A DNA stretch of 64,000 bases, from NCBI GenBank assembly GCA_963676725.1, contig OY781463.1, forward strand, positions 1,178,001 to 1,242,000, read 5' to 3'. Shown here one piece after another: positions 38,205-45,820 of this stretch; positions within the stretch are counted from its first letter, which is position 1, and every line of letters begins with the position of its first letter. The translations under genes were made by a program, and so were the position numbers. The notes under the pieces are model-generated. The model saw nothing but the letters and a program-made list of their open reading frames with translations, had not been told where the DNA came from and searched no databases. This DNA is from G963662905 sp963676725 (GTDB lineage: Bacteria > Bacteroidota > Bacteroidia > Bacteroidales > WRLA01).

Positions 38205-39998
38205 TTACACAATTGATATGGCGTTGAACTTACATTTCTCCATACATGCACCGCATTTGATACAGGCATCCTGATTGATTTCATGTGGTTTTTTGCGTTC
38301 ACCCGAAATCGCATTCACAGGGCAATTGCGTGCGCAAAGAGTACAACCAATACAGGCCTCAGGATCAATAACATATTGCATCATGCTGGTGCAAACACCT
38401 GCGCGGCATTTTTTATCGACAACGTGTTCAACATATTCGTCCCAGAAGTTATCCAAAGTGGAAAGTACCGGGTTTGGTGATGTTTGTCCTAGTCCACAAA
38501 GCGCTGTATCTTTGATCACATAACTGAGGTTTTTCAGTTTATCAAGGTCTTCCATGGTTCCTTCACCTTTTGTAATGGTTTCAAGGATTTCATAGAGGCG
38601 CTTATTGCCGATACGGCATGGAGAGCATTTTCCACAGGATTCTTCTACAGTAAAATCAAGGTAGAATTTAGCCACGGAAACCATACAATCGTCTTCGTCC
38701 ATTACAATCATACCGCCAGATCCCATCATGGAACCTGCTTCGATGAGTGTATCGTATTCTATAGGTGTGTCAAGGTGTTTCTCGGTGAGGCATCCGCCTG
38801 ATGGTCCACCGGTTTGAACAGCCTTAAATTTTTTGCCGTCTTTAATGCCACCGCCAATTTCGAAAATTACTTCACGTAATGTTGTTCCCATTGGGATTTC
38901 GATAAGGCCTACATTATTAATTTTGCCTGCAAGGGCAAATACTTTGGTTCCTTTTGCGCGTTCTGTGCCAATGCTGGCAAACCATTCTGCGCCTTTTAGG
39001 TAAATTACAGGAACATTAGCAAATGTTTCTACGTTATTTACATTGGTTGGTTTTTCAAGATAGCCACTTTCGGCTGGGAATGGGGGCTTTACAGTTGGCT
39101 CGCCACGAAGACCTTCCATTGAATGGATCAGGGCTGTTTCTTCGCCACAAACAAATGCGCCGGCACCATAACGTAATTCAATATCGAAACTAAAATCTGA
39201 GCCTAAAATATTTTCCCCTAATAAACCATATTCACGAGCTTGATTAATGGCAATTTTCAAACGGTGAATCGCCAAAGGATATTCTGCACGGATGTAGATT
39301 AAGCCTTTATTTGCACCGATACAAAAACCATTAATTGCCATGGCTTCGAGGACAGTATGTGGGTCGCCTTCAAGGATGGAGCGATCCATAAATGCGCCCG
39401 GGTCACCTTCATCGGCATTACAAACAACATATTTTTGGTCGCCTTTGGCACCTGCAGCAAATTTCCACTTCAATCCTGTAGGGAAACCACCGCCACCACG
39501 GCCACGAAGACCAGAATCCATCATAATTTTAATGGCTTCTTCGGGTGTCATTTCGCCAAGGACTTTGCCTAATGCTGCATAACCGTCGCGAGCAATATAC
39601 TCTTCAACATTTTCTGGGTCTATAAATCCACAATTACGCAATGCAATACGGATTTGTTTTTTATAAAAGCCCATATGCTTCGAGTCGGCAACATGTTCTT
39701 TTGCTTTAGGATCTGTATAAAGTAAGCGTTCTACTTTACGGCCTTTAATGATGTGCTCATTAATAATTTCAGCGGCATCCTCAGGTTTTACCTGAGTGTA
39801 AAAGGTATTGTCAGGGAGGACCTTAACAATAGGGCCTTGCTCGCAGAAGCCAAAACAACCTGTAGTAACTACTTTTACTTCATTGTCGAGGCCTTTTTCC
39901 TGAAGTTCTGTGTTCAGCTTTTCTTCAAGGTGTTCGCTTTCAGAAGCGCGGCAGCCTGTGCCACCGCATACCATTAGATGATATTTTATGCTTGACAT
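38205..39998 (-). CDS. hydB: NuoF-like flavoprotein subunit of bifurcating hydrogenase
   Basis: 597 aa. ATG 39998 is chosen over ATG 40022 because AAGGAG precedes it by about 8 nt and the earlier start overlaps the upstream gene. Domains: N-terminal thioredoxin-like [2Fe-2S] (CGGTGC, TGCFGFC), FMN/NADH-binding NuoF core (GLRGRGGGGFPTG, then VVCNADEGDPGAFMDR), [4Fe-4S] site ESCGKCSPCR, and two C-terminal ferredoxin clusters (CIGCTLCARNCP, CIKCGACMEKC). This is the subunit that binds NAD(H) and is thought to host flavin-based bifurcation. Confidence 0.94.
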   Translation of the reverse strand: MSSIKYHLMVCGGTGCRASESEHLEEKLNTELQEKGLDNEVKVVTTGCFGFCEQGPIVKVLPDNTFYTQVKPEDAAEIINEHIIKGRKVERLLYTDPKAKEHVADSKHMGFYKKQIRIALRNCGFIDPENVEEYIARDGYAALGKVLGEMTPEEAIKIMMDSGLRGRGGGGFPTGLKWKFAAGAKGDQKYVVCNADEGDPGAFMDRSILEGDPHTVLEAMAINGFCIGANKGLIYIRAEYPLAIHRLKIAINQAREYGLLGENILGSDFSFDIELRYGAGAFVCGEETALIHSMEGLRGEPTVKPPFPAESGYLEKPTNVNNVETFANVPVIYLKGAEWFASIGTERAKGTKVFALAGKINNVGLIEIPMGTTLREVIFEIGGGIKDGKKFKAVQTGGPSGGCLTEKHLDTPIEYDTLIEAGSMMGSGGMIVMDEDDCMVSVAKFYLDFTVEESCGKCSPCRIGNKRLYEILETITKGEGTMEDLDKLKNLSYVIKDTALCGLGQTSPNPVLSTLDNFWDEYVEHVVDKKCRAGVCTSMMQYVIDPEACIGCTLCARNCPVNAISGERKKPHEINQDACIKCGACMEKCKFNAISIV

Positions 39999-40011
39999 TG
40001 TTTTCTCCTTT

Positions 40012-40407
40012 TTATTCGTCAATGGATTCGTAATTGGCGGGCAGGATTCCGTCTACCAGTTCGCCGTTCTTAACATACTTTTCAATGATTTCGTCGGCTT
40101 TTTTCTGATCGACATAACCAAAAACTATTGGTTCTTCACCGGGGCGGCAGACCTCAATAGTAGGTTCTGCAAAACAATACCCCATATCGCCTGTTTGTGT
40201 TACTACAGCAGGGATATTGCGTTTTTCCAGCTCATCAATAAGGAAATTCATGATTTCTTTTGCACCGGAAGCAATGCCACTGGTTGCCATGCCTACCTTA
40301 ATTTGTACAAGTTTTTCGGCATTGTCGCCTTTTTCCCTTAATTCAATCTTGCCCTGAAGATCGTTTTTTAGGTTTTTTAAATCAGCTAAAGATTTAATTT
40401 TTGCCAT
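40012..40407 (-). CDS. Thioredoxin-like ferredoxin-fold protein lacking most cluster cysteines
   Basis: 131 aa, first gene of the hyd operon. The fold and sequence align with the N-terminal [2Fe-2S] thioredoxin-like domain of HydB next door. HydB has TGCFGFC, this protein has TGDMGYC. HydB has VCGGTGC, this protein has VGMATSG. Only Cys78 of the expected four ligands remains, plus an isolated Cys87. A stable [2Fe-2S] cluster is therefore unlikely as written. Its place before hydBAC suggests a structural or assembly role in the hydrogenase complex. It ends 14 nt before the hydB start. Confidence 0.85.
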   Translation of the reverse strand: MAKIKSLADLKNLKNDLQGKIELREKGDNAEKLVQIKVGMATSGIASGAKEIMNFLIDELEKRNIPAVVTQTGDMGYCFAEPTIEVCRPGEEPIVFGYVDQKKADEIIEKYVKNGELVDGILPANYESIDE

Positions 40408-40491
40408 AATTTTCTATTGCTTTGAAGTATTTTATGAAAACTAGCGTGTTGTTCTTATGAAAAATTCCTATTTATCAGTTTATTTCGACTG

Positions 40492-40523
40492 CAAAAATAT
40501 TACCTGCTGATATTATAGCCAAA
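40492..40523 (-). promoter_or_regulatory. Promoter of the hyd operon
   Basis: On the minus strand: TTTG (40523-40520), a 20-nt spacer, TATTTTTG (40499-40492). Both boxes match the Bacteroidetes consensus exactly. The predicted 5' leader is about 80 nt. The rest of the 40408-40716 gap shows no gene. Confidence 0.85.
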
Positions 40524-40716
40524 TATATTTGTGAAAAATTTAACACTGTTATCAAAATAACAGATATTTATAAGTATTCTAAATAGTTGTCTTTTTAAAC
40601 GACTGTTGTTCAGTGCTTTGAATTAAGTAGTCTAAATAGTGAAGGCTCTGATTTCTTGGGTAAATATTTTAATTCCTTCTTGCTTGGATGCAGAATAATT
40701 TGAATTACTCCTGAAT

Positions 40717-41880
40717 TTATTCATTTAGGGCTGCTGCATCAAAAATATCCATCACTTCAAGTGCTTTGCCATTAAAATCAAATACACACATATTCTCCCA
40801 AGGAGATGCATCCTGAGCAGTAGTTCCCTTCCATGCAATATATTCCGGAGCCCAATAACAGAGCCCAATCCCTTGATTATTTGGTAGGTCTTTTAAGAGT
40901 TGAACTAATTTTTGCATCACTTCTGCTTGATTTTTTGGATTTGCTTCGTATCCTTCCAGCAGCTGAGACTCCGATCCGCATAAATTATTCGTATAATCGT
41001 TCCACCCTAAAGTGAAAGGATAGGCAGTTTCAACAATCATTAGCTTTTTTCCGCTGCTTTGTGTTAATTCCTGTAATTGCTGCTCCATCCAGTCTAAATC
41101 ATGGCTATGCCAGATGGCGTACCAACTTAATCCAATAATATCAAAATTAGCCCCATATTTTTGCGCATTTTCAAAATACCAATCGCTATTTTTTATGCCG
41201 GCAAAATGGAGCATAATTTGCGTTTCTTCATCAGTTCTAAGTTCCCTGATGGCTTTCGCTCCAGCATTGACCAATGCAATATAGTTTGACCAATCGCTGT
41301 TCTCATTTCCTGTAATTTTTCCGTCCGGCCATAAAAATCCGCCATTGGTTTCATTTCCGATTTGTACAATTTTTGGAGCTGTATTTTGTGTGATCAGTGC
41401 CTGCATAATTTTGTGAGTGTATTGATAAACACTGTCCTGTAGTGTGTTGCCACTCAATTCTTGCCAGGCCAGAGGCTTGTCCTGATGTCCGGGATCCGCC
41501 CAGATGTCCGAATAGTGCAGATCAAGCAAAATTTCCATTCCTGCAGCTTTTATTTCGGAACAAAAAGAGAGGACTTCCTGAAAACCTGAATGCTGCGATT
41601 GTGGTTGATGCCATAAACGAATGCGGATTAGATTAATGCCTTTGGATTGAAAATAGGGGAGGAGTTCTATCTTTTCTGATGCAGCATTCAGATATTCAGC
41701 TCCTTCATCGCGTAATTGCGGATAAAAACTAAGATCCATGCCATTATAAAAGGTATTGTTTGCTATTGGTTGTGGGTCTGGAATTTTTTTTGTGTCCTCG
41801 GAACAGGACATGAAGGCAATGCTGATGATAAAAATGATTGACATGCAGAAAAATAAGCCTTTGCTTTGTGTTATTGGCAT
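40717..41880 (-). CDS. GH53 endo-beta-1,4-galactanase lipoprotein
   Basis: 387 aa lipoprotein (Cys26 in AFMSCSED). The GH53 signature is clear: GMDLSFYPQL, then LIRIRLWHQP, DLHYSDIWADPGHQDKP, acid/base Glu177 in QIGNETNGG and nucleophile Glu284 in IVETAYPFTLGW. It would cut beta-1,4-galactan side chains of pectin at the cell surface. A -7 element TATATTTG (minus) is at 41911-41904, about 24 nt before the start, with no clear -33 box. There is no SusCD pair nearby. Confidence 0.92.
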   Translation of the reverse strand: MPITQSKGLFFCMSIIFIISIAFMSCSEDTKKIPDPQPIANNTFYNGMDLSFYPQLRDEGAEYLNAASEKIELLPYFQSKGINLIRIRLWHQPQSQHSGFQEVLSFCSEIKAAGMEILLDLHYSDIWADPGHQDKPLAWQELSGNTLQDSVYQYTHKIMQALITQNTAPKIVQIGNETNGGFLWPDGKITGNENSDWSNYIALVNAGAKAIRELRTDEETQIMLHFAGIKNSDWYFENAQKYGANFDIIGLSWYAIWHSHDLDWMEQQLQELTQSSGKKLMIVETAYPFTLGWNDYTNNLCGSESQLLEGYEANPKNQAEVMQKLVQLLKDLPNNQGIGLCYWAPEYIAWKGTTAQDASPWENMCVFDFNGKALEVMDIFDAAALNE

Positions 41881-42133
41881 TAATAAATGGGTATTTGTCA
41901 GCTCAAATATACGGAGATATTGGCCAATAAGAAGTACGGGAATAGTTTTTTCACAGGATTGGTTATTGCCTTTTTTTAAGATTGCTAGACAAATTTTTGT
42001 CTTTTTTAGAAATAAACCGCTTTCTCTTTCTCAAGAGGACTCATTTTTTTTTGTTTTATTGTTTTTCTTTTGTTTTTTTGTCTGAAGGTAAATTAATAGT
42101 TGTCAAAGAGAAAAGAAGTAAAACACCTACAGC

Positions 42134-42628
42134 ATGAACACTAAATTTTTTCATTATCTAAGTTATACCAGTTGGATTTTTTATGCCTGGGGTATTTATA
42201 CGGCATTTTCTGCAATGTGGCTAGAGGATACAGCACTCATCAGCCAGATTGGTTTTGGCGTATTTTTATGCGGTATTGCTTTAGGATTAAGTAGTTTAAG
42301 TGATTCGAACAAACTCAGTAAATTTGAGATAAAAACCCTGAGTAAAGCCAAATATGTAAAGAGACAGAACGTATATGTTGTGGCTACACTATGCATAACA
42401 ATGATTGTCGGGCTATTCTTTCTGATGCTCAAATATATGAACCCAAGCCTATCCCCTGAAAAAGCAGTTCAATACGACAATCTTGCTTTTGGTTGCATGG
42501 CTATGTCCTTAGGCATGATTTGTGAATTAAAGCAACTTCAGGAAAAGGTGCGTATTGTTGCCGGCATGCATCGTATCGAAGGACAAGCATCTACACTTCT
42601 GCAAAAAGACCATCAACGGAATACATAA
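42134..42628 (+). CDS. Hypothetical four-helix membrane protein
   Basis: 164 aa with four predicted membrane helices in two hairpins (about 10-30, 38-56, 78-100, 115-133) separated by a charged loop, and a soluble C-terminal tail. I do not recognise a family. It is preceded by a T-rich stretch at 42000-42085 that is not a clear terminator. It stands alone, 120 nt before the TfoX-C gene. Confidence 0.7.
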   Translation: MNTKFFHYLSYTSWIFYAWGIYTAFSAMWLEDTALISQIGFGVFLCGIALGLSSLSDSNKLSKFEIKTLSKAKYVKRQNVYVVATLCITMIVGLFFLMLKYMNPSLSPEKAVQYDNLAFGCMAMSLGMICELKQLQEKVRIVAGMHRIEGQASTLLQKDHQRNT

Positions 42629-42748
42629 AATAGCGTCAAAGCTCATCTAATGATGCATGAAGTTTTGCAATAAAAACCACATTAGCATTCACGGCAATAC
42701 GATCTATAATCCAAATTGAAGCAGTACATTTGTATCAAAGAAAACAAA

Positions 42749-43027
42749 ATGATGAGTACTGAAGAAACGCTATCAAGTTTGCCCAATATTGGAAAAGTTC
42801 TGGCCAACAAACTTCTGGAAGCCGGCATTGAAACACCGGAACAACTCAGGGCAATGGGAAGTGCTGCCGCGTTCATTCGACTAAAAACCATCGACCCCAC
42901 AGTCTGTTATAATATGCTTTGTGCCATTGAAGGCGCAATCCAAAATTGTCGCTGGCATACTCTTGATAAAGAGAAAAAGCAAGAACTGAAAGATTTCTAT
43001 TCAAGGCTTAAAATTTCCGAAAAATGA
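42749..43027 (+). CDS. TfoX C-terminal-domain protein
   Basis: 92 aa from ATG 42749 (or ATG 42752). A longer frame begins only at a TTG. It matches the TfoX/Sxy C-terminal domain alone: LSSLPNIGKVLANKLLEAGI, ETPEQLRAMGSAAAFIRLK, then LLCAIEGAIQ-like LCAIEGAIQNCRWHTL. The helix-hairpin-helix-like start suggests nucleic acid contact. TfoX governs competence in gammaproteobacteria, while in Bacteroidetes this short form has no proven role. A -7 element TACATTTG is at 42725-42732. It overlaps the next gene by 4 nt, so the two are translationally coupled. Confidence 0.88.
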   Translation: MMSTEETLSSLPNIGKVLANKLLEAGIETPEQLRAMGSAAAFIRLKTIDPTVCYNMLCAIEGAIQNCRWHTLDKEKKQELKDFYSRLKISEK

Positions 43028-43764
43028 AATATAAAGTCCTGATTGTCTTTATTTTATTGATTTCTGCCTGTAGTTCACCAAAACAAATGCCCATTGAAGA
43101 GCCGGCTCATCAATCCGATGAAGATTATTATCAGCATTTCGCTTACAGTTTGGTTTATGATGAAGCGCATGAACAGGCACTTTGGGTGGCTTATGAGCTA
43201 AATGAAAGTGAATTAGAAAAGCTTGTTTCGCGTACAAACAACTTTAAGGAGGATACAGCCATTAGAAGCGGATCGGCAGTAAGTTCTGATTACAAACATT
43301 CAGGCTATGATCGTGGACATCTTGCTCCTGCTGCTGATATGGTATGGAACGAGCAGGCCATGAATGAAAGTTTTCTGTACAGTAATATGTCGCCACAGCT
43401 TCCGGCTTTTAATCGCGGTATTTGGAAAAGGCTCGAATCAAAAGTGCGCTCCTACGCCAAAACTTACGGAACTATTTATATTGCCACAGGGCCGCTCTGC
43501 AATGGTTCTGATTCAACAATAGGCGCGAATAATGTCTGTGTTCCCACGGCTTTTTATAAAGCAATATTGGTTTATAATGATACTCTTCAGCAATCTATTG
43601 GGTTTCTTATTCCACATCGTGCCTGTATGGAAGATATTTTTCAGTTTTCTATGACAATTGACAGTCTTGAGCAAATAAGTACCCTCGATTTTTTTTCGGC
43701 ATTGCCCGATCGTAGGGAAAAAGAAATTGAAGCGGTATTGAATACTGATTTCTGGGAGAGATAG
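43024..43764 (+). CDS. DNA/RNA non-specific endonuclease, lipoprotein
   Basis: 246 aa. The signal peptide ends at the lipobox ISACSSP. The NUC1 (beta-beta-alpha-metal) nuclease signature YDRGHLAPAADM carries the catalytic His. SNMSPQLPAFNRGIWKRLE follows, with the metal-binding Asn. It degrades DNA and RNA without sequence preference in the periplasm or at the cell surface. It is coupled to the TfoX-C gene by a 4-nt ATGA overlap. The pairing of a competence-like domain with a surface nuclease hints at processing of external DNA, as inference. Confidence 0.92.
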   Translation: MKYKVLIVFILLISACSSPKQMPIEEPAHQSDEDYYQHFAYSLVYDEAHEQALWVAYELNESELEKLVSRTNNFKEDTAIRSGSAVSSDYKHSGYDRGHLAPAADMVWNEQAMNESFLYSNMSPQLPAFNRGIWKRLESKVRSYAKTYGTIYIATGPLCNGSDSTIGANNVCVPTAFYKAILVYNDTLQQSIGFLIPHRACMEDIFQFSMTIDSLEQISTLDFFSALPDRREKEIEAVLNTDFWER

Positions 43765-43813
43765 AATTTAAAACTTCGGCTTCGCGCAGTAACTGGGTTA
43801 TTTAATGGGCCTC

Positions 43814-43945
43814 TCGACTCCGCTCGAGGACCCATATCGACTCCGCTCGAGGACCCATATCGACTCCGCTTACTTCGGCAAGCTCAGCACATCGCGAGGA
43901 CCCATATCGACTCCGCTTACTTTGGCAAGCTCAGCACATCGCAGT
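43814..43945. repeat. Nested tandem intergenic repeat
   Basis: Two exact 23-nt units (43814-43836 and 43837-43859, beginning TCGACTCCGCTCGAGGACCC) are followed by a 47-nt version in which TACTTCGGCAAGCTCAGCAC plus ATCGC is inserted (43860-43906). A fourth, partial copy of the long form follows (43907-43942). Its GC content is well above its surroundings. It resembles dispersed intergenic repeats of Bacteroidetes that contain TTCGGCAAGCTCAGCAC. Confidence 0.85.
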
Positions 43946-44039
43946 GGTATATTTCTGATCATAATATTGTGGCTTCCTATCATAAATAATCACACGATAA
44001 AATTAACCAAAACATCCGGATGTCAATCAAAGGCCGCTT

Positions 44040-44453
44040 TTATTTCTGTATACTATATAAAAATTCATCAGGAGACATTACAGGGATTTGAGATTTTTTA
44101 AAATCCTTGCCATTTCTTGTAATTATTATATCGCTTTCGGTTCTTAATGCACTATAATATAGCAATGAGTCTTCAAAGTCTGGGAAATCTGAGTTTAGTC
44201 CTTTTTCAATGATCAAAGCATCCAGTTCACAGATTTCAGAAATTACTTTAAATTTTCGTAATTTATCTTTGGTTATTTCGAGGCCATAATATTTAGTCAA
44301 GAAATAACTAATTGTTCCATAGGAAAGTGCAGAAACTATTATCTTGAGTTTTCTTTTGTCAGCAAGCGTAGCAATCTTTGCAGCACTTAAATAAAAAGGA
44401 TCTCTCTCGCCCAAAAAGTCGAGTATAATGTTTGTATCAAAAAATAATTTCAT
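44040..44453 (-). CDS. PIN-domain toxin (VapC-like)
   Basis: 137 aa single PIN domain. Acidic metal ligands are visible at the expected places: Asp6 in LFFDTNIILDFL, the D-x-x-x-E-like DFPDFEDSLLYYSA centre, and the late motif ITRNGKDF. PIN toxins are Mg-dependent ribonucleases that cut tRNA, rRNA or mRNA. It starts 2 nt after the DUF6364 antitoxin gene, so the two form an operon. Confidence 0.88.
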   Translation of the reverse strand: MKLFFDTNIILDFLGERDPFYLSAAKIATLADKRKLKIIVSALSYGTISYFLTKYYGLEITKDKLRKFKVISEICELDALIIEKGLNSDFPDFEDSLLYYSALRTESDIIITRNGKDFKKSQIPVMSPDEFLYSIQK

Positions 44454-44455
44454 TC

Positions 44456-44713
44456 CTATTTATGTTTTTGTTCCAAATGTTCAAGAATTCCCGATTTATA
44501 GTCTAAGTCAGTGGGAATACTTTTTCCTGTCGAGATGCTTTTTACGAATGGCGATAATTCAATATCAGCTGCATCATTCTTCCTGTCACGATTTATGAGT
44601 GTTTTTAAGTAAGATTCAACTATTCTGGAAAGACTTCTTTTGTGAGATGAAGCATATTTTTTCGCTTGTTCAATGACGAACTTGTCTAGTTTCAATGTTA
44701 ATTTTGTATCCAT
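44456..44713 (-). CDS. DUF6364 family antitoxin
   Basis: 85 aa. The N-terminal ribbon-helix-helix-like part (KLTLKLDKFVIEQAKKYASS, then HKRSLSRIVESYLKTL) is the DUF6364 pattern. The C-terminal part (KSISTGKSIPTDLDYKSGIL) is the usual toxin-binding tail. It is the first gene of the toxin-antitoxin operon, 12 nt downstream of a predicted transcription start, and probably represses that promoter. Confidence 0.85.
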   Translation of the reverse strand: MDTKLTLKLDKFVIEQAKKYASSHKRSLSRIVESYLKTLINRDRKNDAADIELSPFVKSISTGKSIPTDLDYKSGILEHLEQKHK

Positions 44714-44723
44714 TTTACTTTAT

Positions 44724-44764
44724 TTATACGTGCAAATATACAAAATATATCCGTATAATCCAAA
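44724..44764 (-). promoter_or_regulatory. Promoter and inverted-repeat operator of the toxin-antitoxin operon
   Basis: Minus-strand TTTG (44764-44761), N20, TATATTTG (44740-44733), an exact consensus. The -7 box is flanked by perfect 7-bp inverted repeats TTATACG (44724-44730) and CGTATAA (44752-44758), 21 nt apart. This layout is what an autorepressing RHH antitoxin dimer pair would bind. Confidence 0.75.
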
Positions 44765-44901
44765 ATGGATTTTTAGAGGTCAGTATGTAAGTGCATATCA
44801 GATGCATCTTATCAAATAAATTATCACCTTCTATAATAATTTGATTTTTAAAGAATTATTAAAAGCAGATTTCTCCATCCAGCTCTACGCTCTGCTTCTA
44901 G

Positions 44902-45028
44902 CTTTCTGTCGAAAGACATAATGATGAAATAGTGGTAGACAAAAGGGGCGCACGGACATATTAATTTTAAGATTATTGCGTCCGTGCGCCCCTTTTGTCT
45001 GTTGCCGAACGAAAGCTGTCCTTTCGAC
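44902..45028. repeat. Large hairpin element with 21-bp perfect inverted repeat
   Basis: Arms 44937-44957 (starts AGACAAAAGGGGCGCACGGA) and 44980-45000 are perfectly complementary over 21 bp with a 22-nt loop. An outer pair GTCGAAAG (44908-44915) / CTTTCGAC (45021-45028) and local hairpins (CGAAAG-CTGTC-CTTTCG at 45010-45026) flank it. An antisense ORF across it is not credible. It could be a small non-autonomous element or a bidirectional terminator. The rest of the 44765-45286 gap shows nothing else. Confidence 0.75.
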
Positions 45029-45286
45029 GACCTGCGGGAGGAGAAATCTAAATGTTCCCGAATAGATAAGTAAATGTATTTATCTACCGAGCTCGTTAAA
45101 TCAGGAATATGCATTAGAAAATTTACTGCGCATTGAAACTGCTTCAAAATATTCGTTACACTTTCGTTTCTCAACTTACCATAGCGATGCGATGCTTCGT
45201 TTTCAAAAGAAATATTTTATTGTATTTTCAATGCTCATCACAAAGGTCCAATGCATAATCCGGGTTTAAAATTCTAATCTAAAAAG

Positions 45287-45315
45287 ATTGATAAATCAGA
45301 TTTTTCGTATTTTTG
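45287..45315 (+). promoter_or_regulatory. Promoter of the flavodoxin gene
   Basis: ATTG (45287-45290), N17, and an exact TATTTTTG (45308-45315). The predicted start of transcription is near 45322, downstream of the first ATG (45317), which argues for the ATG at 45335 as the true start. Confidence 0.6.
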
Positions 45316-45334
45316 GATGCATAAAACAATGTTT

Positions 45335-45814
45335 ATGGACACCCTAATCCTGTATATAAGCAAGCACGGAACGACAGAAACCATTGCGCAGCTGCTTGCC
45401 GAGCGTCTGGGCGAAAACAATTGCCGGCTCCTGAACCTAAAAAAAGAAAGCCCTTCCAATATTGAAGATTATCAAAATATTATTATTGGTGGCTCCATCC
45501 ATATTGGTGGCATTCCAAAAAAGCTCAAAACATTTTTAGAAAATCATCAAAGCCTTTTATTGCAGAAAACATTGGGCCTTTATTTGTGCTGTATGTTCAA
45601 AGACGAGAAAGCGGAAGAACAATTTCAGCAGGCTTTTCCGGAAGCTTTAAGAAATCATGCCAAAGCACTTCTGCTCCCCGGTGGCGAATTAAAACTGGAA
45701 CGTATGAATTTCCTCGAAAAACTGGCCGTAAAAAAAGTCGCCGGAGCCACTCAAAGCCAAAGCGATATTGATAAAAGCAAGATTGACGCTTTTGTGAAAG
45801 CCTTTAGTTGCTGA
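45335..45814 (+). CDS. Flavodoxin-domain protein (HemG-like)
   Basis: 159 aa from ATG 45335, where the first beta strand begins (MDTLILYISKHGTTE). ATGs at 45317 and 45329 are in frame, but the first precedes the predicted transcription start. The FMN phosphate loop SKHGTTE, the IIIGGSIHIGG strand and GLYLCCMF match flavodoxins of the protoporphyrinogen-oxidase (HemG) type. It is probably a cytoplasmic electron carrier or oxidase. Without other heme genes nearby, the HemG role is only a possibility. Confidence 0.82.
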   Translation: MDTLILYISKHGTTETIAQLLAERLGENNCRLLNLKKESPSNIEDYQNIIIGGSIHIGGIPKKLKTFLENHQSLLLQKTLGLYLCCMFKDEKAEEQFQQAFPEALRNHAKALLLPGGELKLERMNFLEKLAVKKVAGATQSQSDIDKSKIDAFVKAFSC

Positions 45815-45820
45815 ATTGGC

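Noticed and set aside
43765..44101. Plus-strand ORF (43805-44101) across the tandem repeat
   Set aside because: Its sequence is translated repeat (TPLEDPYRLRSR-type), then overlaps the PIN toxin gene on the other strand.
44848..45174. 108-codon minus-strand ORF over the large hairpin
   Set aside because: It reads straight through both arms of the inverted repeat, has odd composition and no recognisable pattern.
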